The notes: generated from the letters alone by a model not told the origin. Counted from the first letter of the stretch, positions 1-12,731 are shown. The stretch is 64,000 bases of DNA from Jacaranda mimosifolia (GCA_018894105.1 CM032121.1:32592230-32656229), one strand, 5' to 3'. Translations and numbers: made by a program.

Positions 1-11
1 CCCGTCCTGAC

Positions 12-490
12 TTGTCTAATTCCACTACATTTGCTGTACGAAATCATGGTCACAAACCTGGTGCTAAATATCCATCTAGTGGTTACAATTCATCCAACAC
101 CAATAGAGGAGTTCAAAAGGACCGGCCGTTTTGCACCTATTGTTCCTACTACGGCCACACTGTGGACAATTGTTACAAACTTCATGGCTACCCTCCTGGC
201 TTTAAATTCAAGCCATGGAATCAGCCACCAGCCTCACATTTTACTCTTCCGCCTCAACCTGCCGCAACATCAAACGCCATTAACCAAATCTCAGATCAAC
301 AACCTCTCAACAGTCTTGGCTCATTCTTTCAGACACTGAGCACCTCTCAGTATAATCAGTTGGTCCAGCTCCTTACCACTCACATCAATACCCCTACCAC
401 TGCCAACAACATAGACATTGATGATCATACTACTGTTCACACCACAGGTATCTACTCCTCTCATCATCATCTATTCATCCTCCTAATGCT
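12..490 (+). pseudogene. Copia A gag remnant with zinc knuckle
   Basis: The frame encodes the end of a Copia gag. A CCHC-type zinc knuckle reads CTYCSYYGHTVDNC (about 138-179) and is followed by the KLHGYPPGFK signature common in plant Copia gag. The Ser/Thr/Gln-rich linker after it is typical before the protease. A frameshift near 440-490 moves the downstream protease into another frame. The N-terminal part is outside the window. Gag normally forms the cytoplasmic virus-like particle. Confidence 0.85.
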
Positions 491-1960
491 TGGATTATTG
501 ACTCTGGGGCATCCAAACACATTTGCTGCAATGCCGTCTTATTCCAAAACCCGTCACCTATACACCACTCCACTGTCTTTCTACCAAACAATGTTCACAT
601 CCTTGTTCACTGCATGGGAGACATCACACTCACACCACATATTACTCTCCATAATGTACTCTATAGCCCTCAATTCCACCTAAATCTAATTTCTGTCACT
701 GCTCTTCTACAAGACTCTTCTCTTCAAATGACCTTACATGATCATTGTGTGATTCAGGAACTCCGGAACTCGACTGTGATTGGCAGGGGTAACAAAATCG
801 AAGATTTATATGTCCTGGAGTCCTGCATTGCTTCTCATTCTTGTAATAGCATAGTCAATAAAAATTCTACTCATCTCTGGAACAGTAGACTTGGGCATCC
901 CTTTTTCAGTAAGCTCGGTCTACTAAAGCCTTTACTTCAATGTATTGATATTGCTAAGGAAAGTCACTATCCTATATGTCCATTGGCAAAACAACGACGT
1001 TTACCTTACATTTCTCATAACAACTTTTCTCAATTTCCCTTCGATTTAATTCATGTTGATATCTGGGGCCCTTTTCATGCTCCATCACACAATGGTCATA
1101 GATATTTTCTCACTATTGTGGATGACCACACACGGTTTACATGGACATTCTTGATGAAACCTAAATCCGAGGCTACTACTATTATTCCTAAATTTTTCAC
1201 CCTGATATCCACCCAATTCAACACCCACATAAAATAATTGAGAAGTGAAAATGCCAAAGAATTGCAACTTATTGGATTCTTATCTAAACACGGTGTCATT
1301 CATCAATTGTCTTGCCTGGAAAGTCCTCAACAAAACTCGGTTGTTGAACGTAAGCATCAACACTTACTTAATGTTGCTAGGGCCTTGTATTTCCAATCTC
1401 AAGTCCCCATTGTCTTTTGGAGTGAATGCATCTTGACCGCTACCTACCTTATCAATCGAACACCTTCTTCTGCCTTAGCTAACAAATCCCCCTTTGAACT
1501 TCTATATCACTCCCAACCAGACTATTCCCATCTATGAGTTTTCGGTTGCCTTGCATACACTTCCTCCCTACATGCCCATCGCACTAAATTCCAACCAAGA
1601 GCTGTCATGTGTGTTCTCCTCGGATACCCTCCAAATACCAAGGGCTACAAGCTATATAATCTTCATACTAAACAAATATTAGTATCCAGAAACATTATTT
1701 TCCATGAAACCATATTTCCATTTCAAACAATGCATCTTACTTCTCCTATTGTTGATCCCTTTCCCAACCTCGTTCTTCCACTCCCAGTCACTGATCCTCC
1801 TAATGCTTCCCAGCAGTTTGTGATCCAACAACCACCTCAAAGCATCAACATAAATCCTTGTCAACATAATGCTCCTCTTAGAAGATCTTTTAGACTTACT
1901 GAAACTCTTTCTTACCTTCGTGACTATCATTGCACTCTTCTCCAGTCCAAACCCCATCAA
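491..1960 (+). pseudogene. Copia A protease-integrase remnant
   Basis: The aspartic protease motif WIIDSGASKHIC starts at 491. Next come the GAG-pre-integrase motif HLWNSRLGHP (about 875-905) and the integrase core, where HVDIWGPFHAP and the FLTIVDDHTRF stretch carry the catalytic Asp residues. The [12 protein letters not shown] stretch carries the catalytic Glu. In-frame stops occur at 1235-1237 (TAA) and 1535-1537 (TGA, probably an old Arg CGA). A frameshift near 1960 separates this part from the reverse transcriptase. The integrase would insert cDNA into the genome; this copy is dead. Confidence 0.88.
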
Positions 1961-3090
1961 TCCACAATCTTCATATCCTATATCCAACTATATATCTTAC
2001 AAATCATTCTCTCCAGCCCACAGAAACTGCCTCCTTCATATATCTTCACACTTTGAACCTCAATATTTCCACCAAGTTGTCAAAGTTCTAGAATGGAAGC
2101 AAGCCATGCAATCTGAGTTAAGAGCACTTGAGTCCAATAATACATGGTCTATTGTGTCTCTTCCCCAAGGTAAGCATACTATCGGATGTTGCTGGGTTTA
2201 TAAGTTGAAACTCAATGCAGATGGTTCCATTGACAGACACAAAGCCCGACTCATCGCCAAAGGATTCACACAGCAAGAAGGTATTGATTTTCTGGATACT
2301 TTCTCTCCCGTGGCTAAACTTACTACCATCAAAGTTCTCTTATCACTTGCTGCAATCAATCAGTGGCACCTCGAACAGCTTGATATTCACAATGCATTCC
2401 TCAACGGTGACTTATTTGAGGAAGTTTACATGGACCTACCTCCTGGGTATGTTCCTCGTTCATCTCCAGTATCATCTCCCTCTAAAATGGTATGCAAACT
2501 TAATAAAGCCTTGTATGGCCTTCGACAAGCATCACGCCAATAGAATTCTAAACTCACCCACTCCCTCATTCGCCTTGGGTTCAAACAAGCAAAATCTGAC
2601 TACAACCTTTTCACATTTGGCTCTGGCTCTCAATTTGTTGCTTTCCTGGTCTATGTGGATGACATTATTTTAGCAGGCCCCTCAGCAACTCAGCTTACTC
2701 ACTTCAAATGCCTTCTTCAACAAGAATTCAAACTCAGAGACTTAGGTAAACTTAAGTATTTCTTGGGTTTGGAAGTTGCACGTTCACCCTCTGGCATTTT
2801 TGTATCTCAGCGACACTACGCATTGCAACTATTGGAGGACAGTGGCCTTCTTGGAGCCAAGCCTACCAACTGCCCCCTTGACCCAAAGTCATGACTTCAT
2901 GCTTCTGATGGAGACTCGCTCGCCAACCCATCCCAGTACAGGCACCTCATTGGCAGATTATTGTACCTGACATTAACTCGACCTGATATCACTTATGGTG
3001 TTCATAAGCTCAGCTAGTATCTCGCCAATCCCCGGACATCTCACATGCAAGCTGCTAATCATCTACTTCGTTACCTCAAAGGTGCACCTG
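1961..3090 (+). pseudogene. Copia A reverse transcriptase remnant
   Basis: The translation shows the full Copia RT block: [18 protein letters not shown], then [12 protein letters not shown], then AFLNGDL, then [10 protein letters not shown] and the catalytic YVDDII (about 2652-2670). In-frame stops lie at 2541-2543 (TAG where Trp is expected), 2892-2894 (TGA where Arg is expected) and 3015-3017 (TAG where Gln is expected). All three are explained by one C-to-T or G-to-A change. The frame ends abruptly after RYLKGAPG at an internal deletion. Confidence 0.92.
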
Positions 3091-3093
3091 GCC

Positions 3094-3460
3094 ATCCACA
3101 GTATCACGATCACGCACCGAAGCTGAGTATAGGGCACTCGCTGTAACCACAAGTGAAGTCGTTTGGCTTCGCCAACTTCTGCTGGATTTCCAGGTTCCTA
3201 TTGAAGCTCCAACTGTTATATTTTGCGACAACCAGGCCACACTCCATATCGCCACCAATCCTATGTTCCACGAGCGCACTAAGCACATCGAGTTGGACTG
3301 TCATTTTGTTCGAGATAAGGTCTCTGCCGGCATCGTCAAGTTGCTGCCTGTTTCCTCATCCAACCAGCTTGCTGACATGCTCACCAAGCCCTTTCCGCCA
3401 TCGTCCCTATCTTTTCTATTGTCCAAGATGGCTGTTGTCAACCCCCACAGTCCATCCTGA
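3094..3460 (+). pseudogene. Copia A RNase H remnant, N-terminal part deleted
   Basis: The sequence resumes inside RNase H at the TEAEYRALAVTTSEVVWL motif and continues through FCDNQATLHIATNP, RTKHIELDCHFVRD and the usual C-terminal QLADMLTKPF, ending at a TGA at 3458-3460. The first half of RNase H, with the DSDWAG-type and SWKSKKQ-type stretches known in the family, is missing. RYLKGAPG is joined almost directly to the residues before TEAEY. The frame also changes at the junction. I infer a deletion of very roughly 150-200 bp. Confidence 0.88.
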
Positions 3461-3477
3461 AGGGGGGGGGGGGGGGG
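3461..3477 (+). other. Polypurine tract of Copia A (16 consecutive G)
   Basis: An A followed by 16 G lies directly after the pol stop codon and directly before the LTR-like start TATTAG. In Copia elements this tract primes plus-strand DNA synthesis. A run of 16 G is unusually long and could be partly a sequencing or slippage artefact. Confidence 0.75.
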
Positions 3478-3650
3478 TATTAGAATAGACGCCTTGCATA
3501 GAAACAAACTTACTATTCTGCTTTTTTATTTGTTAGTGTAGTTATTTTGTTGTTATGGGTTGTTATCCCCGCTCGGTGTATATATATATATACTGTATTC
3601 CCCTCTCGCCTGATTAATGCAGAAGATATTTTCTCTCACCTCAGATTGCA
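3478..3650 (+). repeat. 3' LTR of Copia A, partial or poorly bounded
   Basis: It starts TATTAG, probably a mutated TGTTAG. A TATA stretch at about 3579-3592 and a short transcript-like leader with pyrimidine-rich blocks follow. The right end is uncertain, because nothing inside the window aligns to it. Confidence 0.5.
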
Positions 3651-5359
3651 TGCTTTTGCTTTTGTCTGGTTTACTTGTTCTTTCATGGCAGCTTTCCCAC
3701 TCAATAGTCCAACTAAGTTAGGTTATGCTAAAGGCCAAATATTGAACGCATCATGAGTATATATGTTGACACATACTCTGGAGTCTGGATTGGTTATTTA
3801 GTGAATCGTATCTATGTATTAATACATCCGAAGAAGCGCAATGATGTTGGTATTTTGGTTCATAAGAAAAATATATGCTAGCTTCAGCTTGTAAGCTTGT
3901 TCTATTATTTAATAAATATAATGTTGCTATCTGATTTATATCATATGGAAGAACTTGAGGGTCTTGAACTAATTTATATATTTTTCTAAATTTGATGTAT
4001 TTTTCAAAATAAAGTTTTTTTTATCAAATATGTGTCAATCAAATATTACTTTTGAAACAGTTGGACTTTCATAATCGACGATAAATTTGATCAACATTAT
4101 GCAATATTTAGCTATTTATATAAATCAATTTATATAATTTCCGACACATTTAGGTCAAGGGAAGAAGAGACGAGCTCTCCCTAATATCCAAAGTATATCC
4201 AATCTCGTCTCCGCATGAATTATGCCCAATTGCTTTTGGGATTGAAATCAATGTAAGATTCTTTCCAGTTGAAAGATCAAGTAATTAAACTCGAATTTGT
4301 AAGCTATCTCTCAGTTGAAAATTTTCTCGTCATTTCTCTTCAACATTAATCATTTAAATGAATCAAACAAAAGACACCTAACCTAACCAATATATTCAGT
4401 GTAATCATAAGGCCTTCCATTGGAATTATTTCAGGATTGCATTTACATCAATGATCAAAATTAAATTCTAAGCTACAAGGTGTTATAGGTATCGTCTTGA
4501 TCTAGTCAGTTTTGATAAAGAAATAAAAGCGCAATGTACAAATACACCTAGAAATCAAACGAAAATTCTAACATTCTTATGTATGAACAAAAAGAACTAT
4601 CCGCCATGATTGGATTGTGGTTTCACGCAATATTATCTCCCCGTAACCAAGCAGCTAGAACGATGGCCATGAAGGGGTCCGAATTAAGGCACAAACATGC
4701 AAATAATATATAGGATCAGGTCTTGCACCTGAATCTTGTAATCGACCAATGAATGAAAGATGATGTAATCTTTTAATGTAATAATTTACTAAATTTCTTA
4801 GAAATTCTCTAGAAAAATAAATGGAATTAATAATATAAGAGCAACATTTATCGAGAACTCAAGGTTGTAGTTCTTTTAATGGCATCGACCATGCAAGAAA
4901 GGTTGAAACTGGGTCGCTAATTTTTGGGTTCCAATATAGTGAAGTAAGGTTTTTTTGGAACTTTTTTTCTTTTTCCAAAACCAAAAAGAGAATTACAACT
5001 GATTTTTTTAATTACTTTTAATGAAATCTGAACTCAATCTATCTATTTACTTCTGTTGAGATGTGTCTACTATGAATTCACTTGCAAAGTGTTTAGGGTC
5101 TTGTCAAGGCCCAAGTTAAAACTTGAAAAGTGAATTTCGGGGTAAGGTCCAACCCAAATAAAAGCTTGCACAGTGGATTTTGTGTTGGGCATTTGGGCCT
5201 GACCTAAAATTCGAACGACGATTTAACCTTTCTTGAGAGAATCACCACTGGTAGCTATACATATTGTTTTGCGCATGTGGTAAATTCTTTATTCTATTCC
5301 CGCTTGCATTCCCTTAGGGCTACGCTCGGTTTTTGAATTTTGATGAGGAAAACATGGAA

Positions 5360-5390
<31 letters not shown>

Positions 5391-6530
5391 GTTCTTGAAT
5401 TTTAATTAAAAAAAATAAGAAAATAGTATTTCTTTTAGTTCAAATAATAAAACTTTATATTTTACTTTTAAAATTTTAAATTTCTTTTTTCTTATTCCTC
5501 GAAGAAGAATTGAGGTGCAAACATGACATAAAAAATGTTTATTGGAATCATCCGGAATGACACAGTCTGGGAAATGTGTTTGCCTATCATCCCATGATTC
5601 AAATGCTGGCAAACAAGCCTTTCATACTCTCCAAATTGATTCGGTGGAGGAAGGTTGTAGAAATCTCGATTCTTTAAATTTTTTTATTCGAACATATATT
5701 GAAAAGCACTTCAAGTAATACATCATAAATTGAAGCACAGATTAAAATTACTCTTGGCGCTTGGCTATTGCGGAGATTAATTTTTTTGCCAGTCACAGAG
5801 TGGACTAACATAAAAACCTACACGGGATACTACCCCCCAGACTTGCCGATCAACAGCCTATTTACAGTTAATAAGCTCAGTCCACTTGGCCGAGACTAAC
5901 GGTTCTTTGTCTATTACCACACATGATCCAGCATTTAGATCATATATGTCTACTCATCGGTTGAACTCGGAGGGCTTTTCAATATTTATGATTCTTGAGT
6001 TGTCATAACATTGCACCTACAACTATACTTAAAAAGCAAGCACAGAGTTCTATATAAATTAGCCATCCATTTTTATATCAAGCTTGGGAATTTATTTTTT
6101 TAGTCATTTTGAATTGGTACAAGTTTACGTCAAACTGAATAGAATCTATATATATATATATATATATTTATTTATGCAAATCGAATCTATTTTTTAAAAT
6201 TCATAGCAAGCGCTTCATTTGTTGGAGAGTCAACCTAATGAAATTTTGAGATGCCCAAATCAATATTTGACGGGAAGGAAGTAAAATTTTTGGAAAGAAT
6301 TCAAGTCATTCATAAGAAAACATACACATACTTAAATGTAAAAAATATAAAGTATTTATAAGTGCTTGTCATTTGAAGATTAGATTACAATTAAAATGGC
6401 CTAATCTGAACCTTTAAGATTTTATAGTGGATCTAGTAGACACGAGTCATGAGGTCAAATAAGGTCGAATCAAATCAAATAAAAAGACGTAGATTTTGAA
6501 ATATAATAAAATTATTTGAATTATTAAGGA
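3651..6530. other. AT-rich spacer without recognisable gene
   Basis: I see no open frame with family resemblance, no splice-linked exons and no clear element ends. Short frames here are compatible with chance. The stretch holds homopolymers and (TA)n tracts at about 5359-5390 and 6148-6168. Confidence 0.6.
5359..5390. repeat. (AT)n microsatellite
   Basis: An alternating AT tract interrupted once by TG. Likely a polymorphic simple repeat. Confidence 0.9.
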
Positions 6531-6539
6531 TATATTTGA

Positions 6540-7685
6540 GGGTTAATTCACTTTATCCCCCTTTATACTATGAAGGTGGTGTCAAATACACCATTCTACT
6601 ATCAAAACTTTCAAACACCTCCCTGAATCCTTCATGCCGTTAGTGAATTGAAGGAATAATTGCTTGCTTTTGTTAGCCTTGTGTCCTTGCAAGTTTTTAT
6701 CATCAGAATGACCTTATGAGATCTATAAAGGAATAAGATTTTGCAATATAAACATTAAAATTTCTATCGACAAAATTTATTTGTTTGTTTGCTAAAAAAA
6801 TTTCAATTTCATTCATGTGCTCATCTCATTAGCTAAAATTCCAAACAATGTCTAGCAATTCTTCCAATGCAAAATATTCAAAACACAGCAAAGAAACAAA
6901 GGCAATATTGAAGTCAAAGTTTTATACACAAATTGAAGCCAAAGTATCAAAGCACAGCAAACAAAGTACTACTGCTGTGCAACAAATAAAGTACTACCAC
7001 AGCAAACAAAGAGTCCACCATGTTCAAGACGTATTTGAGCATCCTATTTTAATACATATTTATGCAAAAATCAAGTTTTATAATCATTGTCAAATATTAA
7101 CATCCCTACAAATTCTAACTCCAAAATCTTTAAGCACTGAGAAGTTATTTGAAGAATATTGATTTGAAGGAATAGTCCCAATACTTTTACTGAATAAACA
7201 TTGAAAAAAAGTTTCTAAAGTGTTTCAATGTTGAAAACATACTAACGATTAACTTAGATAACTTTCAACAATTAATTTAACTTGTTCTTCCTATATATAT
7301 GCAATTTCTCTTTCAATATTCACCATCAATTTTTTTTGGACTTTTTTTTTTGGGAATTTTGGGATGATAATTTTTATTGCAATTGAGAAGAGAAGCCTAT
7401 ATATACATTCCACTTGTTTGACTATCATTTTTTTTCTCTCTAGAATATCATATTTACAAGGGAAAATTTGTCTGAAAAAAAAGGAAATGCCACGTGTCCC
7501 AAGTTTTCGGATAATTTATTTATTTTCTAAGCTTAAATTAATTAGTAATTTATTAGGGAGTTTTAACATCATTAACTAGTTCATTAATGGTACAAGGGTT
7601 TCAAGAGGGTGCTTGGAGATTTTGATAGTAGAATTGGGTATTTGATACCATCCCCATTGTACAAAGGGGCAAGTGAATTTAACCC
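6540..7685. mobile_element. Non-autonomous Mutator-like element with long terminal inverted repeats
   Basis: The left end GGGTTAATTCACTT and the reverse complement of the right end GGGTTAAATTCACTT start a terminal inverted repeat that I can follow for about 100 bp. A matching inner block is CAAATAC..CATTCTACTATCAAAA. The flanks carry a 9-bp target duplication, TATATTTGA (6531-6539) and TATATTTAA (7686-7694), with one mismatch. Long TIRs plus a 9-bp duplication are the hallmark of Mutator-like elements. No transposase is present. An internal 104-residue frame (6848-7162) has no recognisable family and a repetitive Lys/Ser/Gln-rich composition, so I do not call it a gene. Confidence 0.82.
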
Positions 7686-7873
7686 TATATTTAAAATTAC
7701 CACATCATTATCTCAGTGCAATTTCGATGTTTAAATAACAACAATGATTTTTTAGCTAATTCATATTTCTTCTTTGGAAGGAACTCTATGATTGTACATC
7801 CTTAACTCGTAGTTCCTTTTATTGAACTGATAATACGAAATTTGATGAAATACTTTTGATCCAGTCCCAAAAA

Positions 7874-7978
7874 TATTATTAGTGAAGTTCATTACGAGAT
7901 AGATTTCCTATATGTATTTGTATAACTACAAATTTGTATTATTAGTGAAGTTCATTAGGAGATAGATTTCCTATATGT
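7874..7978. repeat. Two-copy 63-bp-period direct repeat
   Basis: A 42-bp stretch beginning TATTATTAGTGAAGTTC occurs at 7874-7915 and again at 7937-7978 with one substitution. A shorter echo of the spacer (ATGTATTTGTATAACTAC) recurs near 8046. A local tandem duplication with no known function. Confidence 0.85.
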
Positions 7979-8612
7979 TTTTTCTACAGCAGACTGTATA
8001 CTAAATTTGTATTATGTTGCTATAATAAAGTAAAATGTCAAACTGCATGTATTTGTATAACTACTATTTGTGTATAACAAACACACATCATAGTGAAGAA
8101 GTCACTTTACATGCAACCTAAACCCTACTTGAAACAAACGCTATTTGTAGAAATGCCTTTGCACTTTCAAAACGAATAAGTGCTACAAATTGATTTAATT
8201 ATTATATATGTTGAATTTGTTAAAAAATGAATGGTGAAAAATAGTTGGATTACACTCAATCCATTGTAAAATGATCCCCCCTTTTTTTTTTTTTTTTTGC
8301 GCCAAGAAACATAAAGCGAGGGCCGCGGCATCCATTTTATATATATTTTTTTGTCTAAGAATTGAATGAAATGCATTGTATAAGGGTATTTTCTCTTGGG
8401 ATCAAATTTTGAGTGTCCGAAATACTTTGAGTTACAATTGAAATTGGGGTTGAGTGATTGAATGAATCGAGGGAAATGATTGTTGAGAGATTGAGATTTG
8501 GAATTGAGAAATCTCAGTGCTCTTTAGGTTTTATTTATAACAAATTATTTTTTCTCTCTGCACTGTAGACTTAAACTATCAATTAAAGCCACATTATAAA
8601 AAAAAAAATTAT

Positions 8613-9028
8613 ACTAGTGACAGAATAATAAGTGGCAATTATGTGAAAGTTGTTACTAATGATATATATTAAGTGACAATAATTTTTATTTTACCACTAA
8701 TAATATTTTTTAGATGACAATAATTTTTGTTTTGTTATAATATAACTCATCAATGACAAAAACTAATATTTTAAATTGTCACCATTAACAATTAATAACA
8801 CCCCTATAGTGATATTAAAAATTGCTACTATAATTTGTGACAAGATTTTCATTGTCACTAATTTGTCATCATATGGATGTCATTAATTGTCAATGGTGAC
8901 AATTTAAATACTATTACTGTCACTATTTAGTTTGTAAAAATTATTAAGATAACAAAACTAAACTTTTGTCACACAATATAGATAATAAGTGATAATTTTT
9001 GTATTATCAGTTATTATTATATCACTAG
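8613..9028. mobile_element. MITE-like inverted-repeat element
   Basis: The left end ACTAGTGACAGAATAATAA matches the reverse complement of the right end, CTAGTGATATAATAATAA. GTGACAAT or ATTGTCAC motifs recur about ten times inside, on both strands. No coding frame. I could not settle the target-site duplication, so the superfamily stays open. The right end abuts a (TTA)n tract. Confidence 0.6.
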
Positions 9029-9030
9029 CT

Positions 9031-9032
9031 TA

Positions 9033-9085
<53 letters not shown>
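9031..9085. repeat. (TTA)n microsatellite
   Basis: About 17 uninterrupted trinucleotide units starting two bases after the right end of the adjacent MITE. Confidence 0.95.
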
Positions 9086-9086
<1 letters not shown>

Positions 9087-11877
9087 GGTAGTGTCAAACC
9101 ATGTTAAACTTTATTGTGATCTATCATTGTATTTAATTTCTTACCCATTTTGAAATTTTACATCATTAATTGATCAAATTGAGGCACAATAAATTAGTAT
9201 CGAGTTAATTTCGTCTTAGAAAATGTCTACAATAAAGTAAAATTTAGAAAATATCAATAAGAAAAACGATATTATTACAATGGTTTCACTAAAATAAAAT
9301 AAAGGATACACAGAATAATGGGGTATGGAAACCGTGTGGCACCCCACCTGGGAGGTATGGCTCAAATAAAATCCCCATACATACAAAAATCAGCACCTCA
9401 CATTGGTGACCATTATTACAGTGGTTTAACTAAAATATTTTCTATTAGGACCCACTTCATTATTGACAATGCTTTGGGGCTATTTATCGGCTTAGGAACA
9501 CATAAATTTTCATATTGGTTTCTATCTTTGTTGGTTTTGTTTTTATTTTTTCTTCCCTTTTTTAGTCAAAAGTGAAGAATGTCGCAACTATGTTTGTTTA
9601 AACAACAACTAAAATTTAATCATATTAATTTTTACTATCAATTTTATTTAGTTTTGCTCAAATGTATTAAATCTAGAAACATGGATTCTATTTGCTAAAT
9701 CCTCTATTTCATTACATGTTTCATTTTATATTTCAACTTAATGAATATGTCAAGTGTATTTGGTATAATAAATTATTTTTATAAAAAAATATTTATTACA
9801 ATTAACACATATTCCTGATATAAAATAAGAAATAGAACATAAAATAAAATAGATGATTCAAACTGTGTTTCTTTCGATTTAGACATAGTATTATCTAATT
9901 TAGAAAATTATGATCTACTTGTCCGTGTAGTTGACTTTATACGTACATAGCCTACTATTCTATTGATTATTTATTGCCTTTGTGGCCAATGATTTATGTT
10001 GTTGATAACTTTTAAATTTTAAAATTCTCTATATCTATACTATTATAAAAAGAAAATCTCTTCTATTTGTACAATGAAAATTATGATAGCAAATTTTGAA
10101 CGACATACTAAATTTGCTCTTTTACTTATTTATATATATATATATATATTCAATACATTTCCATGTCCAAGTAACAACAATTTCATTGGCAAATTTCTCT
10201 TATCAAAAGGTAAGCTCAATACCCTAATGACTTTAGAATTTTTTTCTTTTATCTGGTAATGAACTATGAAACATTTATTTTATATGACCGCTATCTTCAT
10301 ATATTTTACACGCATGTCAATTTTTAGTATAATAAATGACAAATATGTATAAAAAATATATGATTATTCAAGAATATTTTAGACATGTGGAAATTACGTA
10401 CAAACAACTGTTAGCAAGAAGTTTTAGGTTCGATGTTCATTGTATGGAATCTGTCTATTTTATTTAAAATCAATAATTGTATATATATATATATATATAT
10501 ATTTATTCTGTAGAATCATTAATTCAATTAATTTTGATGGTCGTATTAGAATGAAATATATAATGATTCAATTAAAAAGGGGTTATGTAATTACAATTAC
10601 TTAAATAATTTTTTAAAAAACAATTGAATAAAATTAAATAACATGAGAATTGTTGAGATTTGAAATCCTATTAAATATCATTTTTTAAGATATCGAAGAA
10701 TCAATTTGATAAATTAATTAATAAATTAAAAGAAATTAACTTCATACTGTAAGAAATGAAACGATTATTTTATAACAGACGCGTATTAGTTAGTTTTCAT
10801 CTTTTGTGAAGTGTAATGATAGCTAGCTCCTCGGTCAAGATTTAACACATGCAACCACCATTTTTTATTTTTATTTTCAGTATTTGTATTGTGCATTAAT
10901 TTCAAAAAAATTGACTTTAATTAGGATTCAATTTGAAGGCTTTCTTCTTAATTCAAGAAAGAATTATGGATCAATGGACATGCAAGTGCTAGTTCTGCCT
11001 TAGAATTATGGAGTCTATTGTATTCAGTTTTATTATTAAGTTCAAAAATTTGATTCTGATTTCAATTTTAATTCAGATTTTATGTTATTCATTTCAGTAA
11101 CATACATGTCCGGTAATTGTACAAGTAAATCTAATGGTGTGGGAAAACTCAAAATATGCTCTATGAAGGAAAATAAAACACACCTAAATCTATATATAAC
11201 ACTAGATAACGATCCGATCAAAAAATTGACTTGTTAGTACGACTCCAGCTCACAAGCATTGATTCGAGGACGCGTGGCATGATCAGAAAAAGAGCCATAG
11301 TATACAAGGATCAAACAGAGAGCACGATTGGTGCCTAAGCGACCATTGATATAGGAGCACGTGGCATCATTTTGTATATAAAAAAAAGACATGAACTGAT
11401 AAAATAGTTCAACCTTATCCATTATAAATAAATACCTTAAAGTTTTCATTTGGAAGGACTTTTGATAGCAGAAGTAGATTATGTTTGCGTATTAGGTCTA
11501 AATTTAGGGTTGTCTTCTACTCCAAACTCACTTGTAAATAAACTGATTTTTCAGATATTTTATTGTTATTGAATACCAAAATCATTATCCTTTAGTTCCT
11601 AAATTTGATCTGTCAATTTTTGTAATTTTGATTATGTGTGTCAAATTTACTTTTTGAAGTGAAACAATTATATATATTATTATACTACGAACACTAAACG
11701 ATCATAAACAACAAGCAATTAAGGGAAAATAATTTCCTTTTGCAGGGATATTGGGTTCTTCATTCATCTTTTGAAAACACTGCTAGTTTCTTCCCCTTTA
11801 TTATTGTCCTTCCTCTGGATGCTTCTCTTTTTCTCCAAAAGATTTACCATAATATTACATATATATATATATGTAAA
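9086..11877. other. AT-rich spacer without recognisable gene
   Basis: No supported gene. A 31-bp direct repeat starting near ATTATTACA occurs at about 9270 and 9411 with several mismatches. (TA)n tracts occur near 10130 and 10480. A short frame at 9318-9575 ends in a hydrophobic stretch but has no family resemblance or supporting context. Confidence 0.55.
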
Positions 11878-12000
11878 CAGAGAGAGACAGACAGAGCGAG
11901 ACACACACAGATGGGGAGAGAGAGAGGCCATTAAAGAGGAGAGGGGAGAAAGAAAAGCAGAAAAAGAAGAAAATAAAGGAAAAGAATAAAAGACGAAAGC
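11878..12000. repeat. Purine-rich low-complexity tract
   Basis: A run of GA, GACA and GAAA-type repeats with almost no pyrimidine after 11935. Tracts like this occur in 5' leaders of plant genes, but no coding exon follows within reach. Confidence 0.75.
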
Positions 12001-12469
12001 AAGAGATTAATATTAGTGTTGGCATCTGCGGGATATATCGATTTTATGATGCATCCTGTGAATGGCTGAACGCCGACACTCAATTCAGTCCCACGTAACG
12101 CAAATACAGTAATAAGTCCCAGAAAAAAACAAACAAACATTAATATAATAATATAGTGCCATGTTTTGCTTTGCTTTGCTTTGTGACTTGAAATAATTCA
12201 AAGTGGTTCACTTTCCCACAGTCAAATCTATCTTATCCTCAGTCCCAATAAATCCAAGATCTACTGTGTTTGTTTGTGAAAATTTTTTCAAATCTTATTT
12301 TTTTAGGTTAAAAAAATTGAGTAGTGCTAGAATGTGAGAATTTTTCTCACTCTCCAAAAAAAATTCCTTTCTTCCTTATTCAATCTTTGAAAATTTCTTT
12401 GGATTCACTCAAAAAATAGATTCTTCTTCTCAAGTAAAATTTTGAAATTTCTCTCTTGATTTTTCATCC

Positions 12470-12731
12470 ACATGTATACATTATGTTTAATTCTACATAA
12501 TTAATTCATAATATATAATTATATTTAACCATAATATTATAATATTTATTTAAAATTATTTTCATAATATATAATTATATTTACACATAATATTTTTTAT
12601 TTAAATAATTTTTTATAATATAATTATTTACATGTATGTATTAACATTTAAATTAAATTATGTTATAATATGTGGTTATAATTACACATAATATTTTTAT
12701 ATTAAAATATTATTATTTTCTTAATATAGTT
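12470..12731. repeat. AT-rich minisatellite, left part
   Basis: Degenerate units of about 55-60 bp built on TTTCATAATATATAATTA and TTTACACATAATATTT. The same unit continues at 24057 on the far side of the gypsy element, so the array existed before that insertion. Confidence 0.75.

Larger units (their letters stand above)
1..3650 (+). mobile_element. Decayed Ty1-copia retrotransposon (A), 3' part
   Basis: A Copia element enters from the left edge. Domains run in the Copia order gag zinc knuckle, protease, integrase, reverse transcriptase, RNase H, then a polypurine tract and the start of the 3' LTR. The reading frame is broken by several stops, two frameshifts and an internal deletion, so it cannot code for a polyprotein. 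The 5' LTR and most of gag lie outside the window, so I cannot test for a target-site duplication. The right boundary is approximate because no second LTR is available for comparison. Confidence 0.93.

Noticed and set aside
6848..7162. 104-residue open frame inside the Mutator-like element
   Set aside because: Low-complexity composition, no recognisable domain, no splice or promoter context. Better explained as chance frame in element interior.
9268..9441. 31-bp direct repeat near 9270 and 9411 as short LTRs
   Set aside because: Several mismatches, no TG..CA ends, no target duplication, no primer site.
9318..9575. 85-residue open frame ending in a hydrophobic segment
   Set aside because: No family resemblance, no promoter, and the surrounding AT-rich spacer has many frames of this size.
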